Shown: one piece after another, positions 1 through 10,051 of the stretch
Layout: the number at the start of each line of letters is the position of its first letter
Numbering within the stretch: the stretch's first letter is position 1
Source: Zygaena filipendulae
Taxonomy: Eukaryota; Arthropoda; Insecta; Lepidoptera; Zygaenidae
DNA: 64,000 bases
NCBI GenBank assembly: GCA_907165275.2
Contig: OU015665.1
Coordinates: 558,001-622,000, forward strand
Reading direction: 5' to 3'
Notes under the pieces: model-generated
Databases searched by the model: none
What the model was told of the DNA's origin: nothing
The model's input: the letters and a program-made list of their open reading frames with translations, nothing else
Translations under genes and position numbers: made by a program

Positions 1-37
1 GCAAGCATGGTGACCATTGCGCTAATCGGGTCGTCAT

Positions 38-349
38 TTACTAACTGCCCCGCGGTTTCACCCGCATGAAAGGTTTTTATACAACTTTTTTTCCCGACAT
101 CCGATTTCAATGTAACAAAGGCTATATGTAGCTCCAGGCTAAGCTTAATATACCTGTGAAAACCGCATGACAATCGGTTCAGTAGATGCGGAGATTATCG
201 CGAACAGACAGACAGACAGAAAAGAATTTTAAAAACTTTTTTTTTGGGTTTGGTTACTCTTTTATCACCCTTCTCAATTTTAGGTAAAAATATTTAATGT
301 ACAGATTAAATATTTACGGGATACTACTCTTTTATTATAGTATAGATTT
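38..349. repeat. Helitron-like interspersed repeat copy
   Basis: Begins with a CCCCGCGGTTTCACCCGC core, runs through an AACCGCATGACAATC segment and an (ACAG)n stretch, and ends in TTTTATTATAGTATAGA. The same modules recur at 10850-11147 and 11148-11490. It lies in the intron upstream of the SNRNP40 terminal exon. Assignment to the Lep1-type non-autonomous Helitrons is inferred from better-preserved copies with TC...CTAG ends. Confidence 0.6.
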
Positions 350-500
350 ATTTAATCCTTTATTCCACATAAAATAACAATATTACATTACGTAAAGAAA
401 AGGAGAAAGCAAATGGCGGTCTTATCGCATAGTTGCGATCTCTTCCAGACAACCAATTATGCGAAAGGACAAACAATACATAGAAACGGGTGGTTGGGCA
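350..500. repeat. LINE/SINE 3'-end fragment, minus-oriented
   Basis: Contains GGCGGTCTTATCGCATAGTT followed by GCGATCTCTTCCAGACAACC. The same block recurs at about 47870-47915 next to an A/T-rich tail, as expected of a retroposon 3' end. Which LINE family it derives from was not determined. Confidence 0.5.
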
Positions 501-853
501 AAGCGTTCCATATAATTATACATAGTCAGGTCATAAGTTCTGTCACATATTTAATAACCATGTCACATAATTATAACCATTTATATACCAAAATGAACTC
601 GGCATGTTGCCGGCGGCGTATGAAAACCTTGATGAACTTTAATTTATGATTATTTTTTAACTGGGGAGATCTATTACATCTTTAAATACAAAGTGACTTA
701 ACTGTGGACCTTCCGTACTTTCCGACCAAATATTTTTACCTTTTTCAAGAATCTTTTATAAATTTCCCTACCTACATGGAATGTTAAGAATTATTTATCA
801 AAAGGCATCTCAATATCCATGTGAATTCACTGTCAAATACGTATTATGTGCAG

Positions 854-1033
854 GTGGCGGCGGGGTCGGCGGACCGCTTCCTCTACATATGGGACACGAC
901 GTCCCGCCGGGTGCTGTACAAGCTGCCCGGCCACAATGGCTCCGTCAACGATGTGGACTTCCATCGCACCGAGCCCATCGTCTTGTCAGCGTCCAGCGAC
1001 AGGCAGGTGTACCTCGGGGAGATCGAGCCGTGA
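854..1033 (+). CDS. SNRNP40: U5 small nuclear ribonucleoprotein 40 kDa protein, last exon (partial gene)
   Basis: This is the last coding exon of a WD40 protein of the U5 snRNP, which takes part in pre-mRNA splicing in the nucleus. It encodes about 59 residues starting VAAGSADRFLYIWD and ending in SASSDRQVYLGEIEP. That closely follows the C-terminus of human SNRNP40, including the final WD blade and the GEI ending. The exon starts right after a CAG acceptor (851-853). The upstream ATG at 821 belongs to the intron and is not the start. The TGA is at 1031-1033. The exon is GC-rich compared with its flanks, as is usual for constrained coding sequence here. The rest of the gene lies left of the window. 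Confidence 0.93.
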   Translation: MAAGSADRFLYIWDTTSRRVLYKLPGHNGSVNDVDFHRTEPIVLSASSDRQVYLGEIEP

Positions 1034-1238
1034 ACCTACTGCTGAACAAGTGTTGAGTGGACTTTGTGTTAAGTGTTAAACGTGCAGTGGAGTGATGAAG
1101 AACTAAAACTGAATAATGACGTGCAATAATGCGAACCTAGTCCCGTTTCCAATGTATGTGAAATGATGAAACTATTGATTGCCGAGTTCTTTATCTTCTT
1201 TACTCACTCGGTATCTAGATCCATTGTAACTTTAATTA

Positions 1239-1244
1239 AATAAA
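1239..1244 (+). promoter_or_regulatory. Polyadenylation signal of SNRNP40
   Basis: AATAAA lies 206 bp after the SNRNP40 stop codon, in an A/T-rich 3' UTR. It is the first canonical signal after the stop. Confidence 0.6.
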
Positions 1245-1426
1245 TATTAAAGAGTATATAAAAGTTAAATGTGAGTTTTGCCAGTGTGATTTTAGGTATA
1301 TTTGCTATTTCAACTCTGACAAAATAATGCTGTTTTATTAAACACACTGCATATTCTTAGTAAATAATATGTCACAACTTCTAAATTTAGTTGTTTTATA
1401 TTCAAGAGAATCCAACATGCATAATT

Positions 1427-1545
1427 TTTAACCGACTTAAAAAAAGAAGAGGTTCTCAGTTTGACCTGTCTGTATGTTTGTGCACGATTATCTCGCGTTT
1501 GGCTGAAGCGATTTTGATGCGGTTTTCAGGTATGTAGTTATTTTT
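1427..1545 (+). repeat. AACCGACTT-type interspersed repeat
   Basis: Begins TTAACCGACTTAAAAAAAG and continues with a GTCTGTATGTTTGT segment and GATTTTGATGCGGTTTT. Related starts occur at 41503 (AACCGACTTCCAAAAAGGAG) and 42798, and in reverse near 56565. The rest of 1260-1916 shows nothing gene-like. Confidence 0.5.
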
Positions 1546-1916
1546 TAAATAATGTCTTCAAATTACCAAAAAAATACAGGGTTTCCAACTAAGAAAATGT
1601 GGTCTTTTGCAAATGGGTAACCTACTATGTTTCTTCTGGGTAGCCTACTGGCTACTGTAATAGTTTAAGTTAGTAAGAGAATTATTGTAATTAAATAAAT
1701 TCATTTGATAACAAAGGTTGTTTATTTTACTAACTTATTTTTATAAATTAGGTACTTCAAATAACAAAACTAGTTTCTTACAAATATTATCACTTTAAAA
1801 AACAAAATAGGAATCTATTTTGATTTCGCTTAAATAAAGTTTTGATTAGCACACATGAGACACTGATGCTGAAGTCGTGGATGACGGCAGGCAACTCTAA
1901 TCAACAGTAGTGACTT

Positions 1917-3671
1917 CTAGCATAGCATTTGTGGCGGGGGCATTTCAGGCACAAAACCCAATTTAAAACTATCACTCTTGAACTGTTCTAAGTCATCCTC
2001 AGTCAATTCTTCCATAGTACTGTAAAGTCCAGATTCATGAGTGGCTGTACTCTGTCCAAAAACGTTCTGTGGAGTCATTTGTGTGCTGAACACATTAGAG
2101 TTTTGAGTTTGACAATTCTGGAAAATATTGCCTGTATTGAGTGCGGGACTAGCATTCTCTTGTTGACTGAACATTTGATTGGCTTGTCCGAATGGGTTTT
2201 GAGCAGTTTGTGCAACATTACAATTACTAAAAATATTACCAGTATTACTTGATGCATTTTGGTTGTTAGCAAATACATTTTGACTCGCCTGTGCGAACAG
2301 TGATTTGGCTGAAGCGTTTTCGGGACTTGCAGCACTAAAGATACTATTTGAAGGTTGATTGGAACTAAATGTGGTCTGTGCTGCCTGTGCAAACAATGAT
2401 CTTGCGGGATCCTGGGTCGTCGGTCCAAATACACTGCTCTGTTTCTGACCAAATATTGAAGATGTGTTTGATGGACTTTGAGAAAATGGTTGAGAGTTTG
2501 ATGCAGCATTACGGAACAATGAAGCGGCTTGATTGTTTGAACTGCTAAACACATTGCTTTGTGCATCAGGGAATGGTGAAGAAACCGCTTCACCTTTGTA
2601 GAGAGCTCTGCAGACTTTCAATATGGCTGGTGTTGGTTGCAAGAGTTGTGCATATTTACTTTTAGTCTCAGCATACAGATTATTAAAATAAGATACCTGA
2701 AAAAGTAGTAACAGGTCAATTAATAAAGATGATTTAAGTATAGCAATTTGTAGTCAATAGTGAAAGCAAAAGCATAGTCAAACACTATATCAATGAATCA
2801 TTACTTGTACTTATATAACTTAGTTAATGGTTCTGTCAATGTAAGAAAAGGATAAAAATTGTAAGACAAAAGTACAGAAACTACTTAAGTTACCATAATT
2901 TTAATTAAAAAAACATAAGTTCACTTACAGCTTGATCTAGTGTGTTATTCGCTTTTGCTTCATAGATAAAAAGCCTAGCTTCCTCTGGAGATAAGTCTGA
3001 TAGACCAGGGAATATAGGTTTTTCTTTGAATGGTGCATAGCTGGAGAGTATCCACTGGCCGCTGTGCAACGCAGAAACAACATCTGCCTTCACTTGGTTT
3101 AGTAATTGTTCATCTGTCACTCCAGTTTGTGAAGGTGGCTGAGCATTTGCTACAAAAAATTAATTTGATTAAAAATTGAAAACCGTTCTTTTTAGTTCCT
3201 GTTAATTTTGTGTTTTACTACAATGTGTAACCTTGGTGAAGGTTTGTATTGTTGTTAAAGAAAATAAAAGAAATTAAGTTTAAAATGCTATGTAGTCAAC
3301 CTCCTTAATGTTGAGATAAAATTCCAGGATATAGGGTCTGAAACTTCTTGGACAAATGGTAAGACAGTTAAACTGGGACTAGTTTGTTGATGATAACAAC
3401 GAAAGCAAATTAGTTTAATAAGTAGATGTAGATCCATTAACTTTAATACAGACAAAAGTTTCTCAACTAACAGCTAACGGCTAACCGTTAGATGAATACT
3501 GTCAATGATGCACTTATTTGATACCTACCCCTTCATCATCAAATGACGATGATTGACTGATTTCAGTTGTAACTTACCCTGATAGTTGTATTTTGAGCCG
3601 TAAACATGTTCAAATTTGCAATTAGGGCCGTATCTGCAGTAGCCTTGTTGAAAATACTTGCAAATAGCCAT
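1917..3671 (-). CDS. NUP42: Nucleoporin NUP42 (NUPL2/CG1-like), complete
   Basis: A peripheral cytoplasmic nucleoporin that binds GLE1 and supports DDX19-dependent mRNA export. Coding exons read 3671-3578, 3149-2929 and 2696-1917, joined with correct phase at GT-AG sites; product 364 aa. Residues 1-22 form a CCCH zinc finger (C4, C12, C18, H22) starting MAICKYFQQGYC, almost as in human NUP42. Residues about 42-105 hold the conserved GQWILSSYAPFKEKP and PGLSDLSPEEAR segment. The rest is Asn/Gln/Ser-rich with many F-containing repeats (NIF, NVF, SLF, VFG). It ends in KLGFVPEMPPPQML, matching the GLE1-binding motif. The ATG at 3669-3671 is chosen because it begins the zinc finger. A LINE lies 98 bp upstream. 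Confidence 0.93.
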
Positions 3672-3769
3672 ACTACATCATTTCCACAAAGCAGTCAAAG
3701 GCAAGCACCTCGTAAACAACTCCTTCTTCTTCTGTGTATATGACAATTCGTTATCACTCAAAATCAACA
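3672..3769 (-). promoter_or_regulatory. Remaining proximal 5' flank of NUP42
   Basis: Only 98 bp separate the NUP42 ATG from the 3' end of the LINE at 3770. The original upstream sequence resumes at 10267, beyond the element, because the 13-bp target duplication CTCAAAATCAACA occurs at 3757-3769 and 10254-10266. The core promoter or 5' UTR of NUP42 has therefore been interrupted. No TATA box is evident. Confidence 0.45.
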
Positions 3770-4124
3770 TTTTTTTTTTTTTTCGTTTATTTATCCTATA
3801 TAGGAAAGGCTAAGAGTACAGGGCCCATACTGCCAATTCTGATGTGTATTATTTAACAATAAATATTATACGATAAGGCCTAAGCCATTTCTTTTTATCT
3901 TCTTTTATTCTCTTCTTTCACTTCTTTTGTTCTCGTCTTTCTCTTCTTATGTCTTTTTCTTGTTGTAATACTCATTTAATTTTATTCTTTGTTTAATTCC
4001 TTGTGGAGTGTCTTCGTGTCTTGTGTTCTCTTAACTCTTTGTTCTCTTTGACATTTAACGTCTTTTTAAATATCTTCAACCGTTGTTTTAATAAATTGGG
4101 AACCAGGAATTCACAACACGATAA

Positions 4125-4214
4125 TGTACGACACTGGAATGTACAGCACTGGAATGCGCGACACTGGATTGTACGACACCGGAATGTACAGCACCGGAAT
4201 TGGTGACACCGCTC
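4125..4214. repeat. Terminal array of six 15-bp units (end 1 of the foldback-like element)
   Basis: Six consecutive 15-mers of the pattern TGTACGACACTGGAA or TGTACAGCACCGGAA. They are the inverted counterpart of the array at 5112-5201. Confidence 0.88.
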
Positions 4215-5078
4215 CTATTGGTCGATGAAATCACGCCTCCTTTCTTTGTGCTCGTTTACGTTACTTACCTTAAATACTGGGTCAAGTTATTGTCAAATAC
4301 GGCACATATATTTTATGTTAGATTTTTTGGTGATGATTATTAGGTTTCATGTTAGTGTTTATGCCCATGACGTTATTATGTTACAGTCTATAGGCAGGAT
4401 AATCAAACAACGGACCACTCTATATATTTTACTGTATAGACTTAGAGTACAATACACTAAATCTCGTCCCTTAGTTTACACCTTATAATTATTATTTCCA
4501 CGAGCTATGTGCCCTATACAGATTGTACAGATTATAAAAGTTACGAAAAGAAAGGAACCAAAACTGTATTAACTGGCGAACGGGAAGCGACTGGCGAGCG
4601 GTTAGCTTCGCCTGATTTACGTCACCTTTCCTACACATATCCTATAGGTACTAGTGTGGCGATGATGTCACTATAAGCTATTTATTGAAATAAGTAAAAA
4701 GTAATGAGAACATTACTATCAAGGCCACATCATAAACAGATTTCAAAGTAGTATACCCGACATTCTTTATTAGGTTAGGTTCTTACTGATGATCAGGTCT
4801 CGCGAGCCGAGCGAGCGTAGCGAGCGTGCCGCGGTAGCGGCCGGCGATGCGCTAAAGACAAAATAAGGTGACATTTATTCGATTAATTCTTAGGTGTGAC
4901 CACGAAGTTTCGATATATTATGCAAAAAAAAAGAATATAACAAGTTGTAACAATTTATTAAAGTGAAAAATAATAATTACGTTACTAAATATTACACTTG
5001 GACTTGTTATTTGAATTTCCATCAGATTTTGAGACAGTAACTACTAACTACCTACTACCTGCATTGTATTGAATACTA

Positions 5079-8000
5079 CTAAACGGAGCACGAAGTCGGC
5101 TTGGCCATGAAATCCGGTGTCGCCAATTCCGGTGCTGTACATTCCGGTGTCGTACAATCTCGTGTCGTGCATTCCGGTGTCGCCTTTTCCGGTGCTGTAC
5201 AATACAGGGACTCAATAAATTCATACAATGGCTTGTAACATTGAATATTTTTCAACAATTGCTGAAGGGAGCGCGGGATATCTTCAGCGTTTTTATAGAT
5301 GTTGCTAAGGCAGTCCATTAAAATGTGTCTTTGGACGCTGAAATTATTGCAGTCAAAAAATATGTGATGTAAAGTTTGGGTTTCACTGTTGCAGAAGTTA
5401 CAGGTGGGTGATGAAATAATGTTGATTCTATGTAGATGTGCATTGAAACGACAGTGTCCGATTCGCAGGCGACAGATGGTGGTATAAAATTTCCTGTTAG
5501 TGAATGTTTGACTTTTGGTAAACCAAGGCCGTCCTATTCCATTTTTGATGTCGGCATACCACTTACCCTTCACTTGGGTTGTTTCTTCCCAGGAATTCAT
5601 AAATTTTTGAAGTAGCATGGATTTCAAAACAGTCAAAATATCAGTATCGGGTAACTGTAGGTCATGAATTACAAATCGGGTGCTTTTTGTGATGGCTCTA
5701 GCAAGAAAGTCAACTCTATCATTGCCTGTAACGCCTATGTGAGAGGGAGTCCAAAAGAGAACTATGTCTTTGTTTTGGCTGTGACATAATTCATAATACT
5801 TCTCTCGTTTGCTGTAGATAATATAGTTGACACCAGTACTGTACTTTGGGGTATTCAAAGCTTCCAAGACACTTAGACTGTCAGTGATGATTAGCCATTT
5901 ATCCTCAGTTTGCTTCTCTATGTATATCAGGGCACTAAGAATTGCATAGGCCTCAGCAGTGAAAATACTGGCATTCTTGTGAAGTCTACTTCCGTAACCT
6001 CTTTCCTTTGTCAAATCATAGATGGACATAGATACAGCTTCACAATTTTTGGAACCATCTGTATACAATTGACAATAGGCTGGCCATAAGGACAACAAAT
6101 TATATACATCTTGTTTAAAAACATGTTTTTCTATTACTATTTTAATTGAATAAAATTTACTTTCATAAGACCCAGAGTAGCAGGGCCATAAGGAACATTG
6201 AAACAGATTATTATCTTTCCTCAATTTAATAATTTCAGATAGATCTTGAGCCAAAAAAGGAGCACTAAATGAAGTGTTAGTGAAGATCCTATGCTGCAAT
6301 TTGGATATGAGGGGATGACCATTTAATGAAGATAATTTAATGATATATTTGTATTTGAGGAATTCAAATCTTAATCTAAGTGGAGGTATATTACATTCTA
6401 CTTGCATTGATATGATAGGACTAGATCTCATAGCCCCTAAAATGATTCTTAGACAACGATTTTGAATTTTGTCTAATTTATCCACTAATTTGTTGTTATT
6501 GGAGTAACAAATAAAAGCATATTCAAAATGACTTCTAACTAGAGCCTTGTACAGAATCAGTAAAATTTTAGGATCAGCACCCCAATATGTGCCAGCTAAG
6601 GATTTTAAGATATTGCAGGCTTTTAATGCTCTAGTTGCTAAGCAATCGACATACATGTTCCATCTAAAATTGCTTTGGAACAAAACACCTAAAAACCTGA
6701 TAGAATCAACCAGTGGCAACAAGCTGCCTTCGTATGATATTTTTATATTCCTTGTACTTATAGTCTTCTTGCAGAATACAACAGCTTTGGTTTTTTCCTT
6801 ACTTATACTAAGGTTTATGCGATCAAAATAGGAACTTAAGTTATTGAGGGCTAAATTTAATTTTTTACACACCTCAGCTGGGTTATTACCACTAGTATAC
6901 ACAACTAAATCATCAGCAAACTGTAAATTTACCACATCTAAGCCCACTTCAATATTCAACCTATGTATGTACAAGATAAACAACAATGGACTTAGAATGC
7001 CCCCCTGACAAACACCTTTATAAGAGTACCTAGGTCCAATTAGATTATTGTTATATTTTACAAAAACTTTTCGACCATGAAGAAAATTAAAAATCCAACT
7101 TACAATTTTTCCAGGTAAACCGAGTGAGACCAAAATTGAGGAGAGTATATTGAGGTTGACATTATTAAATGCACCAACCACATCAAAGAAGACACATGCC
7201 AATATTTTATTTTCAGCCAGAGCTCCATAAACATCCAAACATAAATGACTTAGGCTCTCCCGAGCCGAATGGCCACGACGAAACCCAAACTGATTATATG
7301 GTAATATTCTATTTGTTTCTATATAAAATTCTAAGCGCTGCTTTAGTAATTGCTCAAAAATTTTGCCGATACAAGATGTTAGTGTTATAGGTCGATAAGA
7401 ATCAGGCAAGTTAGCATCTTTTTCTGGTTTTAAAATAGGTACTAAGCAATCAGTTTTCCATTCCTCTGGTATCAAAGAACTTTCCCAAAGCAAATTAATG
7501 ACATCTAAAAATAGTTGCAAATTATTTGAATTAAGTAATTTAAGCATTTTATATGATAGCCAATCTAAACCACAAGCTGTGTCCTTTCTGGATTTTAAGG
7601 CCGATTTTAATTCGTCTTGTGTAAAATTTTTAATGAGGTATGAGTACCTATTATTAGCAGGACTTTCAAAACAGGAAATGTTCTCAACTGTATCTGGGGT
7701 GTATTTATTAAGAAAATCAGATATCCAACTGCAGTTTGAAAATTCACTAGAATTATTATTAAAAGTTTTATTGAATTTTCTCATTTTTCTCCATACAATG
7801 CTCATAGGGGTTAGACGATTAATAGAATAACAAAAGTCTTGCCAACTGCTCAGTCTTTCCTTTTTCAATGTCAGTTTTTTTAGAGCCTGTTTATGTTTAA
7901 AATTTACAAAGTTATCAATGGATGGGTTTGACTTGAATGCAATAAAAGCTGCTTTTGTATCTTGTACAGCCTTGGAGCAAGTATCATTCCACCATGGAAC

Positions 8001-8909
8001 AGAAATGCGTTTCTTGTTGCCAGAATTACTGTGTTTAGAAATATTAGAATTTTTGTGGTTATGTATATGTATTTTGGATTTGTCGATAGCTAAAAGAATA
8101 ATAGAACAAAACAAATTGTAACTAACCATAGGGTTAGAAGACTCTGTACAGAAATTAGCTAACATAGTATTTACATTATGTTCATAAACTTTCCAATCAA
8201 CAAGTTTTAAATTTACATGGTCAGGAATATTAGAGGAATTATTCAGTGTGTAATCTATAGGAACCAATGTATACTTTGTTACAGTTGGCAGATGGTAGCT
8301 ACCCAGAGGGTCGTCAGCAACCTGCCAGGAACAAGATAAAGCCATAGAAGAAGAAACCATTGTTAAATCAAGACTATTCGGTCTCCAGTTATGGGAGCCA
8401 ACTGTGGTTGGTTGGTTGTCGTTCAGGAGTACCAAATCATTATCATCAATGATGTCCATAATATCTCTGCCACGAGAATCAGTCGTTCTACTACCCCAGG
8501 AGGTGTGATGAGCATTAAAATCGCCCACAATGATTACCGGCTTTGGAATAAGACGCAAGATATTATTTAATTTATTCTTATCAAATAGAGGGACACAATT
8601 ACCAGGGCAATAAAAACTTATTATAGATAAAGAAGTTTGATTAATTTTAATTTTAACTGCTATATTCTGCAAGGAGTCATCAAAAAAAGTGTCAATTTTA
8701 ACAAAAGGTATACTATTATGTATTAAAATGGCTACACCATTGTGGTCATTGCCACAGTCGTTTCTTTCAATTGAGTAGCCTTTTAAATTGTACTTGTGAT
8801 ATGATTTGAACCATGTTTCACAAATAATAGCTATATGAACATTGTTGTCATACATAAATTTTTGAAAGCTAAGCCGATTGCTTAACAAACTTTGAGCATT
8901 CCATTGCAT
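5079..8909 (-). CDS. LINE ORF2 polyprotein (endonuclease, reverse transcriptase, RNase H), C-terminus replaced
   Basis: 1276 codons open. The APE-type endonuclease covers roughly residues 1-240 (MQWNAQSLL, CETW, VGDFNAHH, NSLDLTMVSS). The reverse transcriptase is around 480-760, with FFDVVGAFNN, GVCQGGILSP and the FADD box in NLQFADDLVVY. RNase H is around 985-1110 (LYTDGSKN, TAEAYAIL, ITDSLS, GNDRVDFLAR). A C-terminal zinc motif CNFCNSETQTLHHIFFDC follows. The final endonuclease motif reads GSYHLPT where SDH is usual, a change at a catalytic Asp. The last 44 residues come from the foldback-like element. The element-free sequence would reach a TAA at 4066-4068 a few codons past the insertion point. 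ORF2 lies 266 bp after ORF1. Confidence 0.9.
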   Translation of the reverse strand: MQWNAQSLLSNRLSFQKFMYDNNVHIAIICETWFKSYHKYNLKGYSIERNDCGNDHNGVAILIHNSIPFVKIDTFFDDSLQNIAVKIKINQTSLSIISFYCPGNCVPLFDKNKLNNILRLIPKPVIIVGDFNAHHTSWGSRTTDSRGRDIMDIIDDNDLVLLNDNQPTTVGSHNWRPNSLDLTMVSSSMALSCSWQVADDPLGSYHLPTVTKYTLVPIDYTLNNSSNIPDHVNLKLVDWKVYEHNVNTMLANFCTESSNPMVSYNLFCSIILLAIDKSKIHIHNHKNSNISKHSNSGNKKRISVPWWNDTCSKAVQDTKAAFIAFKSNPSIDNFVNFKHKQALKKLTLKKERLSSWQDFCYSINRLTPMSIVWRKMRKFNKTFNNNSSEFSNCSWISDFLNKYTPDTVENISCFESPANNRYSYLIKNFTQDELKSALKSRKDTACGLDWLSYKMLKLLNSNNLQLFLDVINLLWESSLIPEEWKTDCLVPILKPEKDANLPDSYRPITLTSCIGKIFEQLLKQRLEFYIETNRILPYNQFGFRRGHSARESLSHLCLDVYGALAENKILACVFFDVVGAFNNVNLNILSSILVSLGLPGKIVSWIFNFLHGRKVFVKYNNNLIGPRYSYKGVCQGGILSPLLFILYIHRLNIEVGLDVVNLQFADDLVVYTSGNNPAEVCKKLNLALNNLSSYFDRINLSISKEKTKAVVFCKKTISTRNIKISYEGSLLPLVDSIRFLGVLFQSNFRWNMYVDCLATRALKACNILKSLAGTYWGADPKILLILYKALVRSHFEYAFICYSNNNKLVDKLDKIQNRCLRIILGAMRSSPIISMQVECNIPPLRLRFEFLKYKYIIKLSSLNGHPLISKLQHRIFTNTSFSAPFLAQDLSEIIKLRKDNNLFQCSLWPCYSGSYESKFYSIKIVIEKHVFKQDVYNLLSLWPAYCQLYTDGSKNCEAVSMSIYDLTKERGYGSRLHKNASIFTAEAYAILSALIYIEKQTEDKWLIITDSLSVLEALNTPKYSTGVNYIIYSKREKYYELCHSQNKDIVLFWTPSHIGVTGNDRVDFLARAITKSTRFVIHDLQLPDTDILTVLKSMLLQKFMNSWEETTQVKGKWYADIKNGIGRPWFTKSQTFTNRKFYTTICRLRIGHCRFNAHLHRINIISSPTCNFCNSETQTLHHIFFDCNNFSVQRHILMDCLSNIYKNAEDIPRSLQQLLKNIQCYKPLYEFIESLYCTAPEKATPECTTRDCTTPECTAPELATPDFMAKPTSCSV
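5112..5201 (-). repeat. Terminal array of six 15-bp units (end 2), translated within ORF2
   Basis: On the minus strand it reads as six 15-mers such as TGTACAGCACCGGAA and TGCACGACACGAGAT. Because 15 is a multiple of 3, it is translated as a pentapeptide repeat (CTAPE, KATPE, CTTRD, CTTPE, CTAPE, LATPD) at the end of the LINE ORF2. Confidence 0.88.
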
Positions 8910-9175
8910 AATATTTAGGGTGGTGAAGAGGAAGGAGGGGAACGTATGGGCTGAAAAGTTTGTTTTAAGGCATTAGTTATTAGCTCGGACGTAATGCTTG
9001 TATTTTGCGATTTGTTTAAAGTGATGACTTTGATTATAGATTCCGTAACCAATTTCAGTATTTTCTTATCATTTAAAATGTAATTTAATAAATCTTGTGA
9101 ATTGTCTGTTTTTCTTAATGTTGGGAAATTATCTTTCTTTAAAATGTCGCCATAAGTTGGGGGAGTAATTTTATT

Positions 9176-10051
9176 TCAATTTTCTAATATCTTTTGTTTT
9201 TTAACAGGACACTGTCCCGAAATCGCTATATGATTGCCTTTGCAATGTACACAGATGGCTTTATCAAATGGGGTGGTACAAACTTTAAAGCTGTGTCCTT
9301 CAGTGCACACGGAGCATCTCTCTGCGTTCTTACAATATTTAGCTAAGTGTCCATACCGTAAGCATCGAAAACATTGTTTTACTGGAGGAATATATGGCAG
9401 CACTGGAACTCTCCACATTTTCAGATATACATAATCAGGAAGTGAGGATGTAGAAGCAAAAGTGATTGCCACTGTTTGAGTAGGCTGTAATTCAAAGGTG
9501 TTGTTAACTTTCACTTTGCGCATGATGCATCTAACACATATAATTTTTTTTGTGGTGGTAGATAATACTTTGAATATTTTTTTGTTTGACATATCAGTAG
9601 GTACATTAGTGATAACTCCTGTAGATTCAGTTGCTGTAGCTGGTATTGAAGCAGTTAGTAAATGTTCTTTTAAGAAAGTAACATTGTCTAAAAAGGCGTT
9701 AGCAAAACTTGCTTTATCAAAGACTACTCCGATTTTAAATTTATTTACTTTCTTTAAATATTTAATGCCTTTGATGAATCTCGTAAAAGAGTTGCTTATA
9801 TACATCATATCCCTTGTTCCTATACATTTGGTTTCGTCTGAACTTTGAACAAATACGATAAATTCATATGTAGCAGAACAATCTTCAGGATAACGCCTGC
9901 TGTAGTCAGTTACCCGATATGCTTTATACTTATCCTCATGCTTTTCAATCTCTGATAGAGTGTCCGAATAGTCTGACTCACTCGTGTCTTCAGCTGAATC
10001 CGCCACTTCATCATCCACTTTCTTCTTCTTCCTTTTTCTACCCCCAGCCAT
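9176..10051 (-). CDS. LINE ORF1 (gag-like, three zinc knuckles)
   Basis: Nucleic-acid-binding ORF1 protein of the LINE, presumed to coat its RNA. The start is taken at the ATG at 10051 (MAGGRKRKKKK), because the 27 upstream residues of the open frame look non-coding; length is then 291 aa. It has a basic and then acidic N-terminus, a central domain starting near YEFIVFVQSSDE, and three CCHC-type knuckles at the end: CFRCLRYGHLAKYC, CSVCTEGHSFKVC and CVHCKGNHIAISGQC. The frame is intact, suggesting the insertion is fairly young. Confidence 0.85.
   Translation of the reverse strand: MAGGRKRKKKKVDDEVADSAEDTSESDYSDTLSEIEKHEDKYKAYRVTDYSRRYPEDCSATYEFIVFVQSSDETKCIGTRDMMYISNSFTRFIKGIKYLKKVNKFKIGVVFDKASFANAFLDNVTFLKEHLLTASIPATATESTGVITNVPTDMSNKKIFKVLSTTTKKIICVRCIMRKVKVNNTFELQPTQTVAITFASTSSLPDYVYLKMWRVPVLPYIPPVKQCFRCLRYGHLAKYCKNAERCSVCTEGHSFKVCTTPFDKAICVHCKGNHIAISGQCPVKKQKILEN

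Larger units (their letters stand above)
4098..5213. mobile_element. Foldback-like non-autonomous DNA transposon, copy 1 (nested in the LINE)
   Basis: 1116 bp, with ends GGGAACCAGG and (reverse complement) GAGTCCCTGT, flanked by 8-bp duplications AATAAATT at 4090-4097 and 5214-5221. Each end has a short unique tip and then six tandem 15-bp units (consensus TGTACGACACCGGAA), in inverted orientation. The centre has no coding capacity and contains a CpG-rich patch (about 4798-4853, CGAGCGAGCGTAGCGAGCG). Tandem-repeat termini resemble Foldback or MULE-like elements; the superfamily is inferred. Confidence 0.82.

Noticed and set aside
4225..4488. Frame inside the foldback-like element, also open in copy 2 at 13962-14234
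   Set aside because: Both are open because the copies are near-identical; the peptide is hydrophobic low-complexity with no transposase motif.
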